A stretch of DNA of 64,000 nucleotides. Source: Synechococcus sp. CS-1329 (lineage in GTDB: Bacteria; Cyanobacteriota; Cyanobacteriia; PCC-6307; Cyanobiaceae). The translations under genes and the position numbers were made by a program. Below are positions 1 through 7,452 of the stretch, one piece after another. The notes beneath the pieces are model-generated. The model had not been told where the DNA came from. It saw only the letters and a program-made list of their open reading frames with translations, and made no database searches. Where the stretch lies: positions 1-64,000 of the forward strand of contig NZ_JAHLYS010000032.1 in NCBI RefSeq assembly GCF_025128055.1. Reading direction: 5' to 3'. Position 1 is the stretch's first letter. Each line of letters opens with the position of its first letter.

Positions 1-41
1 CTCACGATGCAGTCGGGTCTGGGGATCCACGGGGGATTGGA

Positions 42-521
42 TTGGTTTCGCAGCCCCAAGCTCCCATGGCTCCCCGCCCACCCAATGAGCTGAGACCCAT
101 GCTGTTGCAAGGGCTCTCAGAGATGTGTCGGTCAGTCAGCGCTTTGCGTCGTGCTGCCGAAGCATCGTTGCGGGAGTTCACCAGCCTTGCCGAAGGACTG
201 GAACAGGCTGCTTGGAAGCGGGATCACACCATGGAGCAGATCCTCTACATAAGCCCTCAGGTCGAAAACTTGACAGGCTGGTCCCCAGCTGAGCACTTGC
301 AGAATCCTGATCTCTTAGATGGCGCCATCCTTGCTGCGGATCGCGACGTTGTGACTGCGGCGCGCCATGCAGGCGTAGCCGGCTGGTCTGTGACCTACCG
401 GCTAATAAGGCGTGATGGGCAGGAGCGGACTCTCAGGGAGATTGGCAGAATCGTTGAGGAGAACGACGACCACTACTTCGTGGGTACTCTTAGAGATGTA
501 ACGGAGGCCCCCCTGCATTAG
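42..521 (+). CDS. PAS-domain protein, possibly 5'-partial
   Basis: Residues about 60-155 form a single PAS fold of the PAS_3 type: an early 'YISPQVENLTGW' strand-helix, a middle 'YRLIRRDGQERTLRE' strand pair and a closing 'GTLRDVT' strand, the usual pattern of small-molecule or redox sensing modules. Residues about 20-55 are helical and could be a linker. No kinase, GGDEF or other output domain follows, because a stop comes right after the PAS fold. The start used is a TTG preceded by a G-rich Shine-Dalgarno-like stretch; an ATG lies eight codons later at 66. The frame stays open to the left edge of the window, so the gene may begin outside it. The function is unknown beyond sensing, and it could be the separated tail of a larger signalling protein. 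Confidence 0.6.
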   Translation: MVSQPQAPMAPRPPNELRPMLLQGLSEMCRSVSALRRAAEASLREFTSLAEGLEQAAWKRDHTMEQILYISPQVENLTGWSPAEHLQNPDLLDGAILAADRDVVTAARHAGVAGWSVTYRLIRRDGQERTLREIGRIVEENDDHYFVGTLRDVTEAPLH

Positions 522-1107
522 AAAATATCCTGTTGCTCTGGTTAACGAATCCCTATCAAAGATGCCAGTTGGCACAGTACTCTTCCCAGTATTAGGGTTA
601 ACTGGCTAAGGCTTCTGCTCCAGCCGCTCAGCATGCTTGAACTTAAAGCTGATCAGTCTGTTATCAAATAGTTCAGGGTAAGATTGCTTGGTTTTCCCTA
701 CACTATATTCTGCTTTCCTGTGATCTTGAGATTGACCAGTGTTCGCTTTCTTTTTGAGAATAATTGAGAGTTTTTTGAGGTTCAGGGGTATACGCAGGCG
801 CGCAGTGGGCCGCTGTATTCTATCCTGGAAATTCTTGCGTCCGGTGAAACGATCACCATAGTCTCAAGAGTTGCCTTCTCTCGCCGTCTCGACCAGCGCG
901 TAGGAGTCGATCCCCTTACAGCGGAAGCGGCGACATCCAGGGGTGGTGCCATTAACGCCTACTCCCTCAGCAACTCTGAGATGTCTGTATGGTTTTAATC
1001 GGAAAAAATGGGATTGAGCTTTCCAGGGCAATATGCTGCAAATCTGAGCTAATAAGTGTTATTTTTACCCAGCCTTCCTATCCTAAAACTTCGCCTCAGG
1101 TCATCGA
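522..1107. other. A/T-rich intergenic stretch, accessory DNA
   Basis: No complete gene is seen here. The stretch is visibly richer in A/T than its surroundings. It contains a pair of inverted 7-mers (GCCAGTT at about 564 and AACTGGC at about 600) and an open frame at 768-998 that reads like protein but has no good start. It may be a remnant of lost accessory genes between the PAS gene and the glycosyltransferase. Confidence 0.5.
768..998 (+). pseudogene. Possible 3' remnant of an unknown gene
   Basis: An open frame of 76 codons with no ATG near its beginning ends in TAA at 996. Its conceptual product has balanced composition and protein-like segments (SILEILASGETITIV, SRRLDQRVGVDPLTAEAA) ending in SVWF, unlike the arginine/proline-rich shadow frames common in this genome. 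I do not recognise a family. I read it as the C-terminal remainder of a decayed gene, or a small gene with a non-ATG start. Protein-likeness is the only evidence. Confidence 0.3.
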
Positions 1108-2208
1108 GTGTTAATTGGATGGCTGGAGGTCTCGCTGCTGGTGCGCTGGTTTCTGGGCTGGATTTTGGCCCTAAGTCTGCCTTCCCTTCCCGCCTGCATG
1201 CCGCTACGGCAGCGGACGGTGTCAGTGCTGATCCCTGCCCGTAATGAGGCCGCCACCCTGCCCAATCTGTTGGCAGCCCTCACCCGCCAGCTTCTCAGGC
1301 CGGATGAAGTGATCGTGGTCGACGATGACTCAAGCGACGGCACCGCCGCCATCGCCCGGGAGGTAGCCGGCACGCTTGCGATCAAGGTCATCCAGCCACC
1401 TCCCCTTCCCGAAGGTTGGTGCGGCAAGACCTGGGCTCTCCACCACGGTGTGCAGGCCAGCATGGGTGACGTGTTGGTCTTTCTTGACGCCGACACAGAG
1501 CCTGCTCCGCAGTTTCTGCAGCGGCTTCTCGCTCAACACGAGCAGCGAGGGGGGCTGGTTTCTGTACAGCCTTATCACCGAACCGAGAAGCCCTACGAGC
1601 AGCTCTCACTGCTCTTCAGCCTGTTGGGGCTGCTGGCGGTAAGGCTTGGGCCCGGCTGTGGGGTTGCCTTTGGGCCGGCGATGGTGAGCAGTCGGGCCGA
1701 CTATCTGCGGGCTGGCGGCCATGAGGCAGTGGCTGACAAAGTGTTAGAGGATTGGTTCATGGCCCATCGCTACGAACAGGTCGGCCTGCCCGTGAGCGCT
1801 TGGCTTGGCACCAATTCGATCGCTTATCGCATGTATCCCGGCGGGTTGGCCGACTTGGTGGCAGGCTTCGATAAGAACTTTGCGACTGCCGCCGGAGAAG
1901 TGCGCTGGCCCTGGATGCTGGCGGTGCTGTTGTGGCTGTCAGGTCTTTTCTGGGCTGCCTGGTGCCTGCCTGCCGCCTTGCTGGGCTGGCCCCTGGTGGG
2001 GACTCACGCGATCGGCCCGAATGCATTGATTTATGGCGCCTTTGCCTTGCAGTTGCTGTTGCTCAGCCGCAGGGTAGGGCGCTTCCATTGGATCAACTTG
2101 ATCTTTCCGATCCCGGTGCTTTTCTTTCTAGGGGTGTTCATCCTCGCGATCTTTAAGCTCGAGCACGGCCATGTTTACTGGAAGGGGCGGCGCTTCAAAA
2201 CCCGCTAA
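1108..2208 (+). CDS. Family 2 glycosyltransferase, CrtQ-like, membrane-bound
   Basis: A GT-A glycosyltransferase of 366 residues. The nucleotide-sugar site is visible as VSVLIPARNEA (about residues 35-45), VIVVDDDSSDGT and the metal-binding FLDADT near residue 126. The catalytic-half signatures GWCGKTWA, a GGH motif and VLEDW follow, then RMYPGG and KNFA. This order is typical of the carotenoid-associated GT2 proteins (CrtQ/CruC type). Hydrophobic stretches at the N terminus and three at the C terminus (about 265-350) anchor it in the membrane. It probably adds a sugar to a lipid or a xanthophyll such as a myxoxanthophyll-type carotenoid; the acceptor cannot be read from sequence. The start is GTG. 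It stands alone, with accessory DNA on both sides. Confidence 0.75.
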   Translation: MLIGWLEVSLLVRWFLGWILALSLPSLPACMPLRQRTVSVLIPARNEAATLPNLLAALTRQLLRPDEVIVVDDDSSDGTAAIAREVAGTLAIKVIQPPPLPEGWCGKTWALHHGVQASMGDVLVFLDADTEPAPQFLQRLLAQHEQRGGLVSVQPYHRTEKPYEQLSLLFSLLGLLAVRLGPGCGVAFGPAMVSSRADYLRAGGHEAVADKVLEDWFMAHRYEQVGLPVSAWLGTNSIAYRMYPGGLADLVAGFDKNFATAAGEVRWPWMLAVLLWLSGLFWAAWCLPAALLGWPLVGTHAIGPNALIYGAFALQLLLLSRRVGRFHWINLIFPIPVLFFLGVFILAIFKLEHGHVYWKGRRFKTR

Positions 2209-2294
2209 GTGTGCGGGGTTGACGCGACCAGCCCTGTTGGGAGTAATGCTATGGCTCGTTACCAACTACATTCCGCTGGGCCGCGTCCCTTTGC

Positions 2295-2313
2295 GTGGTG
2301 TAAAACCCGAGGC
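2295..2313 (+). repeat. Left terminal inverted repeat of the IS256-family element
   Basis: Nineteen bases starting GTGGTGTAA; they match the complement of 3919-3937 at 15 positions. They lie at the 3' side of the transposase gene. The GTGTAA core followed by a C run is a common terminus in IS256-family elements. Confidence 0.7.
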
Positions 2314-2569
2314 CCGAATACCCTGATCAGAGGGTGAACAGGGTGGAATGACGGACTGTCATTCCGGAGGCACAGATGCACCTCGCTTATCCACCATGAA
2401 TTGGGGCGATTGACTTGTCAAGTCTTTCGCCCAATCGCGGATGTGTTGTGATCTGGAGTAGCTGGCACCAGCCACAGGTTGTTGCCCCGGCCCCCAGGCG
2501 GCGATCAAGGCCGCTGCGCCCTGTGGAGCGCTGCAGCCTCGATCCCCTGGGGCCTGCGTTCTGCCTCTC

Positions 2570-3796
2570 TCAGGCGCTGAGGGTCTGCAGGCTGGGGATG
2601 TCGCCCAGTTCGGGGATGGTCGCCATGCTCTCGGCGGAGAACATGCGACGGCCCTCCAGCTGCCAGTGCTCGTGCTGCTCCAGCAGCACCGCCCCCACCA
2701 GGCGTGTGATCGAGGCGTCGTTGGAGAAGATTCCAACGACGCGAGTGCGGCGTTTGATCTCCTCGTTCACCCGCTCCAGCAGATTGGTGCTCCAGATCTT
2801 GCGCCAGTGGTCCTTGGGGAAGTGGCGGAAGGCCAGCACGTCCTCCTTGGCCTCGTGCATGAGTGCAGTGGCCTTGGAGAAGCGCTCGGCCAGCGAGGCC
2901 GCCAGATCATCCCAGCGCGACTCGATCTCCTCAGCGGTTTCTTGGGCGAACACGCTGCGCAGGGCAGCGGTGACCATGCCCTGGTGGGCTTTGGGAACGC
3001 ACTGCAGCAGGTTGCGCGCAAAGTGGACCCGGCAGCGCTGCCACACGCTGCCCTGCAATTGCCTGCGGATCGCCTTGGTGAGGCCGCTGTGAGCGTCGGA
3101 GATAACCAGCTTGACGCCACTCAGGCCCCGCTCTTTGAGGTGGGCGATGAACTCCGCCCAGAAGGGCTCGCTCTCACTGTCGCCCACCTTGAGGCCCAGC
3201 AACTCCCGGCGGCCGTCCTCGTTCACCCCCATGGCGACGACGACAGCGCGGGAGCATACCTGCTGAGCCTTGCCCAGCCGGCCTTTGAGGTAGGTGGCAT
3301 CCAGGTAGACGTAGGCGTAGCTGTTGCTCTCCAGAGACCGGCCCAGGAATGCCTGCACCTGCTGGTCGATCTCCTGACAGATACGGCTCACCTGGGACTT
3401 GGAGATGCCGCTCTGGGAGCCCAGCGCCGCCACCAGGGCATCCACCTTGCGGGTGGAGACGCCACCGATGTAGGCCTCCATGATCACCGCATACAGGGCC
3501 TGATCGACGCGGCGGCGGGGCTCAAGGATCGAGGGCAGGAAGCTGCCGGCCCGCAGTTTTGGGATCTGCAGCGCGAGATCCCCCACCTGGGTGGTCAGGG
3601 TGCGGGGCCGGTAACCGTTGCGGTGGCCGAGACGCTCTTCCGTGCGCTCGTGCCAGTCCGCACCGAGGAAGGCGGCAAGCTCCAGCTCGATCAGCTGCTG
3701 CAGGCCGCGTGTGGCCAGTTCAGGGATCAGTTCACCTGCACTGCTGCCATCAAGTAGCGGCGCCAGGGAAGACGCGTCAAACTGTTGCTTGGGCAT
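2570..3796 (-). CDS. IS256-family transposase (Mutator-like, DDE)
   Basis: 408 residues, the usual length for the family. It has the typical N-terminal region (RGLQQLIELELAAFLGA, then RLGHRNGYRPRTL), a KSQVSRI helix, the catalytic core with YLDATYLKGR (first Asp), LVISDAHSGL (second Asp), QRCRVHFARNLL, and the C-terminal STNLLERVNEEIKRRTRVVGIF block that carries the catalytic Glu. No stop or frameshift is seen, so it may be active. The start at 3796 (MPKQQF) is preferred; the frame is open for 33 more codons upstream, but those residues read as non-coding. It moves DNA by cut-and-paste or copy-out via a circular intermediate. Confidence 0.92.
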   Translation of the reverse strand: MPKQQFDASSLAPLLDGSSAGELIPELATRGLQQLIELELAAFLGADWHERTEERLGHRNGYRPRTLTTQVGDLALQIPKLRAGSFLPSILEPRRRVDQALYAVIMEAYIGGVSTRKVDALVAALGSQSGISKSQVSRICQEIDQQVQAFLGRSLESNSYAYVYLDATYLKGRLGKAQQVCSRAVVVAMGVNEDGRRELLGLKVGDSESEPFWAEFIAHLKERGLSGVKLVISDAHSGLTKAIRRQLQGSVWQRCRVHFARNLLQCVPKAHQGMVTAALRSVFAQETAEEIESRWDDLAASLAERFSKATALMHEAKEDVLAFRHFPKDHWRKIWSTNLLERVNEEIKRRTRVVGIFSNDASITRLVGAVLLEQHEHWQLEGRRMFSAESMATIPELGDIPSLQTLSA

Positions 3797-3918
3797 GGTT
3801 CGTCTGGTTGAGGTGGTTCTCAAACCAGGGAAACGGGCCTGCCCACCCCTTGCAACGTCAGCCGTGGAGCCGATCGCCTGAGATGCGCGGCCCACCCCGG
3901 CTACGCCGGGGTGGGGAT

Positions 3919-3937
3919 GCCGGGGGAATTACACCAC
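3919..3937 (-). repeat. Right terminal inverted repeat of the IS256-family element
   Basis: On the minus strand it starts GTGGTGTAATT and continues with a run of C. It lies about 120 bases upstream of the transposase start and directly abuts the broken methyltransferase gene. Confidence 0.7.
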
Positions 3938-4127
3938 TGCTGGGGACGCAGGCTCGCTGGCGGCCCCTTCCTCGCACCACGATTCCCTTGGCCACCAGCT
4001 CGGCCTTCACCCCCTCGTAGAGGGCCTCATCCCAGCCCAGCGCGTCACGCAGCGCGGGGTTCTTGGCGGGGCTGCCGGCCGATTCCAGGGCTTCAAGAAA
4101 GTCGTCCAGTTGCTCCTGATCGGGCAT
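3938..4127 (-). pseudogene. hsdM: 5' fragment of a type I restriction methyltransferase gene, cut by the IS element
   Basis: The first 63 codons remain: [14 protein letters not shown], then LRDALGWDEALYEGVKAEL and VVRGRGR. This matches the small winged-helix module that precedes the catalytic domain in many HsdM proteins, where it normally continues GRGRGGSV. Here the frame enters the IS right repeat and the catalytic part, normally several hundred residues, is absent. No matching remainder appears in the 86 bases on the other side of the IS. I infer loss of a restriction-modification locus by IS-adjacent deletion. Family assignment from such a short piece is moderate. Confidence 0.6.
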
Positions 4128-4179
4128 GGAGGAGCAAGATCGTCGACGCTTGGGCGAGTCTGCCTCAACTGTTCTGCCG

Positions 4180-4857
4180 ATGCCGCTCCCGTCCCCGGCC
4201 GATCCCGCCCAGCTGCGCCGTAACTACCGCCAGGCGGCCCTGCGGCGCTCTGATCTGGCAGCCGATCCGCTGGAGCAGTTCCGCCACTGGTTCGATCAGG
4301 CCGTGGCGGCAGAGCTGAGCGAGCCCAACGCCATGGTGCTGGGCACCAGCAATGGCCGCCGTCCCAGCGCCCGCACCGTGCTGCTCAAGGCCTTCGATGC
4401 CCGGGGTTTCGTCTTCTTCACCCACTACCAGAGCCGCAAGGCCAGCGAGATCGCCACCCACCCCCAGGTGAGCCTGCTCTTTCCCTGGTATGGGCTGGAG
4501 CGCCAGGTGATGGTCCTGGGGCGGGCGGAGCGGATCAGCGCCGCCGAATCGCTGGCCTACTTCCTCTCGCGCCCCATCGGCAGCCGCCTGGGGGCCTGGG
4601 TGTCGCAGCAGAGTGCCGTGATCGGCTCGCGCTCGATCCTCGAAGCGCAGTGGCAGGCGATGCAGCGCCGCTTCGCCGGCGGTGAGGTGCCGCTGCCACC
4701 GGCCTGGGGCGGCTTCCGGGTGGTGCCGGCGGAATTCGAGTTCTGGCAGGGCCGCGAGAATCGCCTGCACGATCGCTTCCGTTACCGGCCCGGCGGTGAA
4801 GCTGCCGGGGGTAGTGCCGAGGCCCCAGGCTGGAGCATCGAGCGGCTGGCGCCCTGA
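4180..4857 (+). CDS. pdxH: Pyridoxamine/pyridoxine 5'-phosphate oxidase
   Basis: FMN-dependent enzyme that oxidises pyridoxamine or pyridoxine phosphate to pyridoxal phosphate, the last salvage step for vitamin B6. 225 residues, normal for the family. Visible signatures are [21 protein letters not shown] (FMN phosphate binding), [16 protein letters not shown], the split-barrel [12 protein letters not shown], and the C-terminal [20 protein letters not shown] dimer and substrate motif followed by ERLAP. The start at 4180 (MPLPSPADP) agrees with family length; an ATG at 4126 would add 18 residues and overlap the broken hsdM start. It is probably transcribed alone and reads toward the rhodanese gene 26 bases downstream. 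Confidence 0.95.
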   Translation: MPLPSPADPAQLRRNYRQAALRRSDLAADPLEQFRHWFDQAVAAELSEPNAMVLGTSNGRRPSARTVLLKAFDARGFVFFTHYQSRKASEIATHPQVSLLFPWYGLERQVMVLGRAERISAAESLAYFLSRPIGSRLGAWVSQQSAVIGSRSILEAQWQAMQRRFAGGEVPLPPAWGGFRVVPAEFEFWQGRENRLHDRFRYRPGGEAAGGSAEAPGWSIERLAP

Positions 4858-4883
4858 CCCTGACCCCACAACATAGCAGAACG

Positions 4884-5372
4884 ATGAACAAGCTTGCCAA
4901 GGATCGCTTCGGTGCTCATCAGCTCTGGGCTTCGATCGCCTCAACCCTCGCTGGCCTCACGCTGGCGGCCTGCATCCTGCTGGGCCTCGGCTTCCTGCCG
5001 GTGGCAGGGGCCGCCGCTGCAGCCTCAGTGCAGACGGCCGTGGCTGACTACCTCGTGTCCATGCCGGGGGACTACTACGCGATCGGCTCTGTAGCCGCCC
5101 TGAAGGACCTGATCGCCAGCCAGAATCCCCTTCTGATTGATGTGCGCAGCCCGAAGGAGTATCAGCAGGGCCACATCCCGGCCGCCATCAACCTCCCCCT
5201 CAACACACTTGAGCAACACCTCAAGACCCTTTCAACCGAGCAGGACATCGTTGTCTATTGCTCGACCGGCTACAGGTCAGCCATGGCCGTGATGGCCCTG
5301 CGGCTGCAGGGATTCGAGCATGTCAAGGGCTTCCCGCCAGGCTTTGCCGGCTGGACAGCGGCGCAGCGCTGA
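4884..5372 (+). CDS. Exported single-domain rhodanese
   Basis: 162 residues. A hydrophobic segment at about 18-45 ending AGAAAAAS looks like a signal peptide or an N-terminal anchor. The rhodanese fold follows (about 65-160): LLIDVRSPKEYQQGHIPAAINLPL, the active-site loop VVYCSTGYRS with Cys126, and GFPPGFAGW at the end. It would transfer sulfane sulfur in the periplasm or thylakoid lumen. It sits beside a sulfide-oxidation cluster and meets an unknown exported protein tail to tail (3 bases apart), so a role in handling extracytoplasmic persulfide or thiosulfate is likely but inferred. Confidence 0.85.
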   Translation: MNKLAKDRFGAHQLWASIASTLAGLTLAACILLGLGFLPVAGAAAAASVQTAVADYLVSMPGDYYAIGSVAALKDLIASQNPLLIDVRSPKEYQQGHIPAAINLPLNTLEQHLKTLSTEQDIVVYCSTGYRSAMAVMALRLQGFEHVKGFPPGFAGWTAAQR

Positions 5373-5375
5373 AGC

Positions 5376-5882
5376 TCAGGCCTGGTCGCTGCGGGGCTGA
5401 GCCATGCCCAGGGCATGCAGCTCCATCACCTGCTCGGGCCTGAGATCGAAGTCCAGAACCCCCTTGCTGCTGGCGATGGACAGGTGCAGGGGCAGGGCCT
5501 CGCTGGGCCTTGGCAGCAGGGCATCGAGATCAAACTGGGCCGATGCGCCCGGAACAGGTTTGCCATCCCTGGGCACCAGCTCCTCACTGCGATTGGGCAA
5601 CGACCACTCCTGACCCATCGAATCGCTCAGCAGCAGATCAGCCCCGTGATCGAGGCTCAAGTCGGCCTCCAGGGCGTTCAGGCGGATGCGCTGACCGGAG
5701 GGGTACTCCGGGAAGGGCTGCTCGAAAACCTGGGCGTTGAGGCGATGGCCGGCCCGATCACCGAGCGACCAGGGGTCTGCCGCCAAGGCCGGTGCGGCGG
5801 CCAGCAGGAACGCCAGCAGCAGCGGCAGCGCCCCAAGCAGGGATCGCCTCAGAAGCGCCGGAGGAGACTGATGGGATGACAT
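5376..5882 (-). CDS. Exported protein of unknown function beside sulfide genes
   Basis: 168 residues from the ATG at 5882 (MSSHQSPPALLRR); 14 further residues are possible upstream. A clear signal peptide (RRSLLGALPLLLAFLLAAAPALA, cleavage after ALA near residue 35) is followed by a soluble domain of about 130 residues containing DPWSLGDRAGHRL and a beta-rich stretch, with no cysteine anywhere. I do not recognise a family. It is transcribed divergently from the sulfide:quinone oxidoreductase gene, with about 195 bases between them, and converges on the exported rhodanese. Genomic position suggests a periplasmic accessory for sulfur chemistry or for electron transfer, but nothing in the sequence proves it. 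Confidence 0.65.
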   Translation of the reverse strand: MSSHQSPPALLRRSLLGALPLLLAFLLAAAPALAADPWSLGDRAGHRLNAQVFEQPFPEYPSGQRIRLNALEADLSLDHGADLLLSDSMGQEWSLPNRSEELVPRDGKPVPGASAQFDLDALLPRPSEALPLHLSIASSKGVLDFDLRPEQVMELHALGMAQPRSDQA

Positions 5883-6077
5883 GGCTAAATTGGCATTATG
5901 TCTTTTCAATACTAACGTGTCCATACGGCCATGGGGCGGGACGCGCCCGCTCTGACCGGATCCGCTGAGGTTGCTCGGCCTATTGGCCTATGGGTTTTCA
6001 CGCATCAACAAATGTCGTGTTCGCTACCGAGCAGCGGCCAACAGACCCAGAGTGGGCTCTGAGACTGCGGGGGAGAG

Positions 6078-7370
6078 ATGGGCGCAGACGCCTCCAGCGC
6101 AAGACATCACCAGGTGCTGATCGTGGGCGGAGGCTCCGCGGGGCTCACCGTGGCCGCCCAGCTGCTGCGGGCTCGCCCGGGCCTGGATGTGGCGATCCTC
6201 GAGCCCTCCAGCGTGCATGAGTACCAATCCGGCTGGATTCCGGCCGGCGCCGGGCTGCTGCCGATCGAGCAGACCCACCGCCCCGAGGCCAGCGTGATCC
6301 CGGCAGGCGCCCGCTGGATCCAGGACAGCGCCGCCCGCTTCGATCCAGCGGCCCAGCGGCTGATCACCGCCGCCGGTGACCAGCTCAGCTACGACGCGCT
6401 GGTGGTGGCCATGGGGCTCCAGCTCAACTGGAGCCGGATCAAGGGCCTGCCGGAGGCGCTCGGCAGCCACGGCATCGTCAGCAACTATTCCCATGCCCAC
6501 ATCGCCGCCACCTGGGCAGCGATCCGCGGCTTTCAAGGGGGGACCGCCCTGTTCACCCATCCCGCCACGCCGATCAAATGTGGCGGCGCGCCTCAGAAGG
6601 TGATGTACCTCGCCGACGACATCTTCCAGGCCACCAGCGGCGTGGGCGTGAACACCCGGGTGATCTTCTGCACCGCCATGGCTCAGCTCTATCCGGTCAA
6701 GGCCTACAACGCCACGGTCAAGCGCGTCGCGTCGCGCCGGGGGATCGAAACTCGGCTGCTCCACAACCTGATCGAGGTGCGCCCCGAGGAGCAGGTGGCG
6801 GTGTTTGAGGTCAGCGCCGAAGGTCAGCCGCCTCACACCGAGGAGATCCCCTTCGACCTGCTGCACGTGGTGCCGCCGATGGCAGCACCGGACGTGGTGG
6901 CCCGCAGCCCCCTGGCGATTGAGGGTCAGGGCGGCTGGGTGGAGGTGAACAAGCTCACCTGCCAGCACAAGCGTTTCGCTGATGTGTTCGCCCTCGGGGA
7001 TGTGAGTTCTCTGCCCACCTCCAAAAGCCTGGCCGCCGTGCGTGGCCAGGCGCCGGTGCTAGTGGCCAACCTGCTGGCGAAGTTGGATGGACAACCGCTG
7101 CTGTCCCGCTACGACGGCTACACGGCCTGCCCGCTGATCACCGGCTTCGGCAGCGTGGTGATGGCGGAGTTCGACTACGACCTCAAGCCGGTCAGCTCAT
7201 TCCTGGTGGATCCCACCAAGGAGCGCTGGAGCATGTGGCTGGTGGAAACCCGTGTGTTCCCCTGGATCTACTGGCACCGGGTGCTCAAGGGGCGGTTGCA
7301 CGAAGCGCCCGCACTGAAACCGTTCGCGCCGCTGGTGCGCTGGCTGGGGCTGGCGCTCAGGCAGGAGTGA
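6078..7370 (+). CDS. sqr: Sulfide:quinone oxidoreductase, SQOR-like type II
   Basis: FAD flavoprotein that oxidises sulfide to a sulfane sulfur (persulfide or polysulfide) and passes electrons to the plastoquinone pool. 430 residues. The first FAD Rossmann motif LIVGGGSAGL is at residues 14-23, the redox cysteines are Cys168 in PIKCGGAPQK and Cys351 in YTACPLITGFG, and the second FAD site is ADVFALGDVSSLPTSK. The PIKCGGAPQK context is that of the mitochondrial-type enzyme. C-terminal aromatic and hydrophobic residues (WIYWHRVLKG) probably attach it to the membrane. It heads the run with the persulfide dioxygenase 82 bases downstream. It is probably regulated by the ArsR protein encoded at 11078-11422. 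Confidence 0.93.
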   Translation: MGADASSARHHQVLIVGGGSAGLTVAAQLLRARPGLDVAILEPSSVHEYQSGWIPAGAGLLPIEQTHRPEASVIPAGARWIQDSAARFDPAAQRLITAAGDQLSYDALVVAMGLQLNWSRIKGLPEALGSHGIVSNYSHAHIAATWAAIRGFQGGTALFTHPATPIKCGGAPQKVMYLADDIFQATSGVGVNTRVIFCTAMAQLYPVKAYNATVKRVASRRGIETRLLHNLIEVRPEEQVAVFEVSAEGQPPHTEEIPFDLLHVVPPMAAPDVVARSPLAIEGQGGWVEVNKLTCQHKRFADVFALGDVSSLPTSKSLAAVRGQAPVLVANLLAKLDGQPLLSRYDGYTACPLITGFGSVVMAEFDYDLKPVSSFLVDPTKERWSMWLVETRVFPWIYWHRVLKGRLHEAPALKPFAPLVRWLGLALRQE

Positions 7371-7418
7371 TCAGGCCCGCGCCCGGCCTGATCACCCGTT
7401 GCCGATCCTCCCTATGCG

Positions 7419-7432
7419 GCTATGCTCATAGC
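7419..7432. promoter_or_regulatory. 14-bp palindrome upstream of the persulfide dioxygenase gene
   Basis: A perfect palindrome with 6-base arms (GCTATG, CATAGC) and a 2-base centre, ending 20 bases before the ATG of the dioxygenase gene in the sqr gap. Position and symmetry suit an operator for a dimeric repressor such as the clustered ArsR protein, but the same exact motif was not seen in front of sqr or of the repressor gene itself. The assignment is an inference. Confidence 0.3.
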
Positions 7433-7452
7433 AGTTATCGATCGAGGCCCCC

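Larger units (their letters stand above)
2295..3937 (-). mobile_element. IS256-family insertion sequence
   Basis: A full-length element read from its termini. Imperfect 19-bp inverted repeats begin GTGGTGTAA at 2295 and, as complement, at 3937, and match at 15 of 19 positions. They enclose one intact transposase gene on the minus strand. The 275 bases between the left repeat and the transposase stop carry no gene that I can support. No direct target duplication is visible: the 8-9 bases outside each end differ. The right end abuts a truncated restriction methyltransferase gene, which suggests that an adjacent deletion or rearrangement followed insertion. Confidence 0.8.

Noticed and set aside
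3858-4127. An intact 89-residue gene at the IS right end
   Set aside because: After codon 63 the frame reads through the IS repeat and into IS sequence; the natural gene is truncated there.
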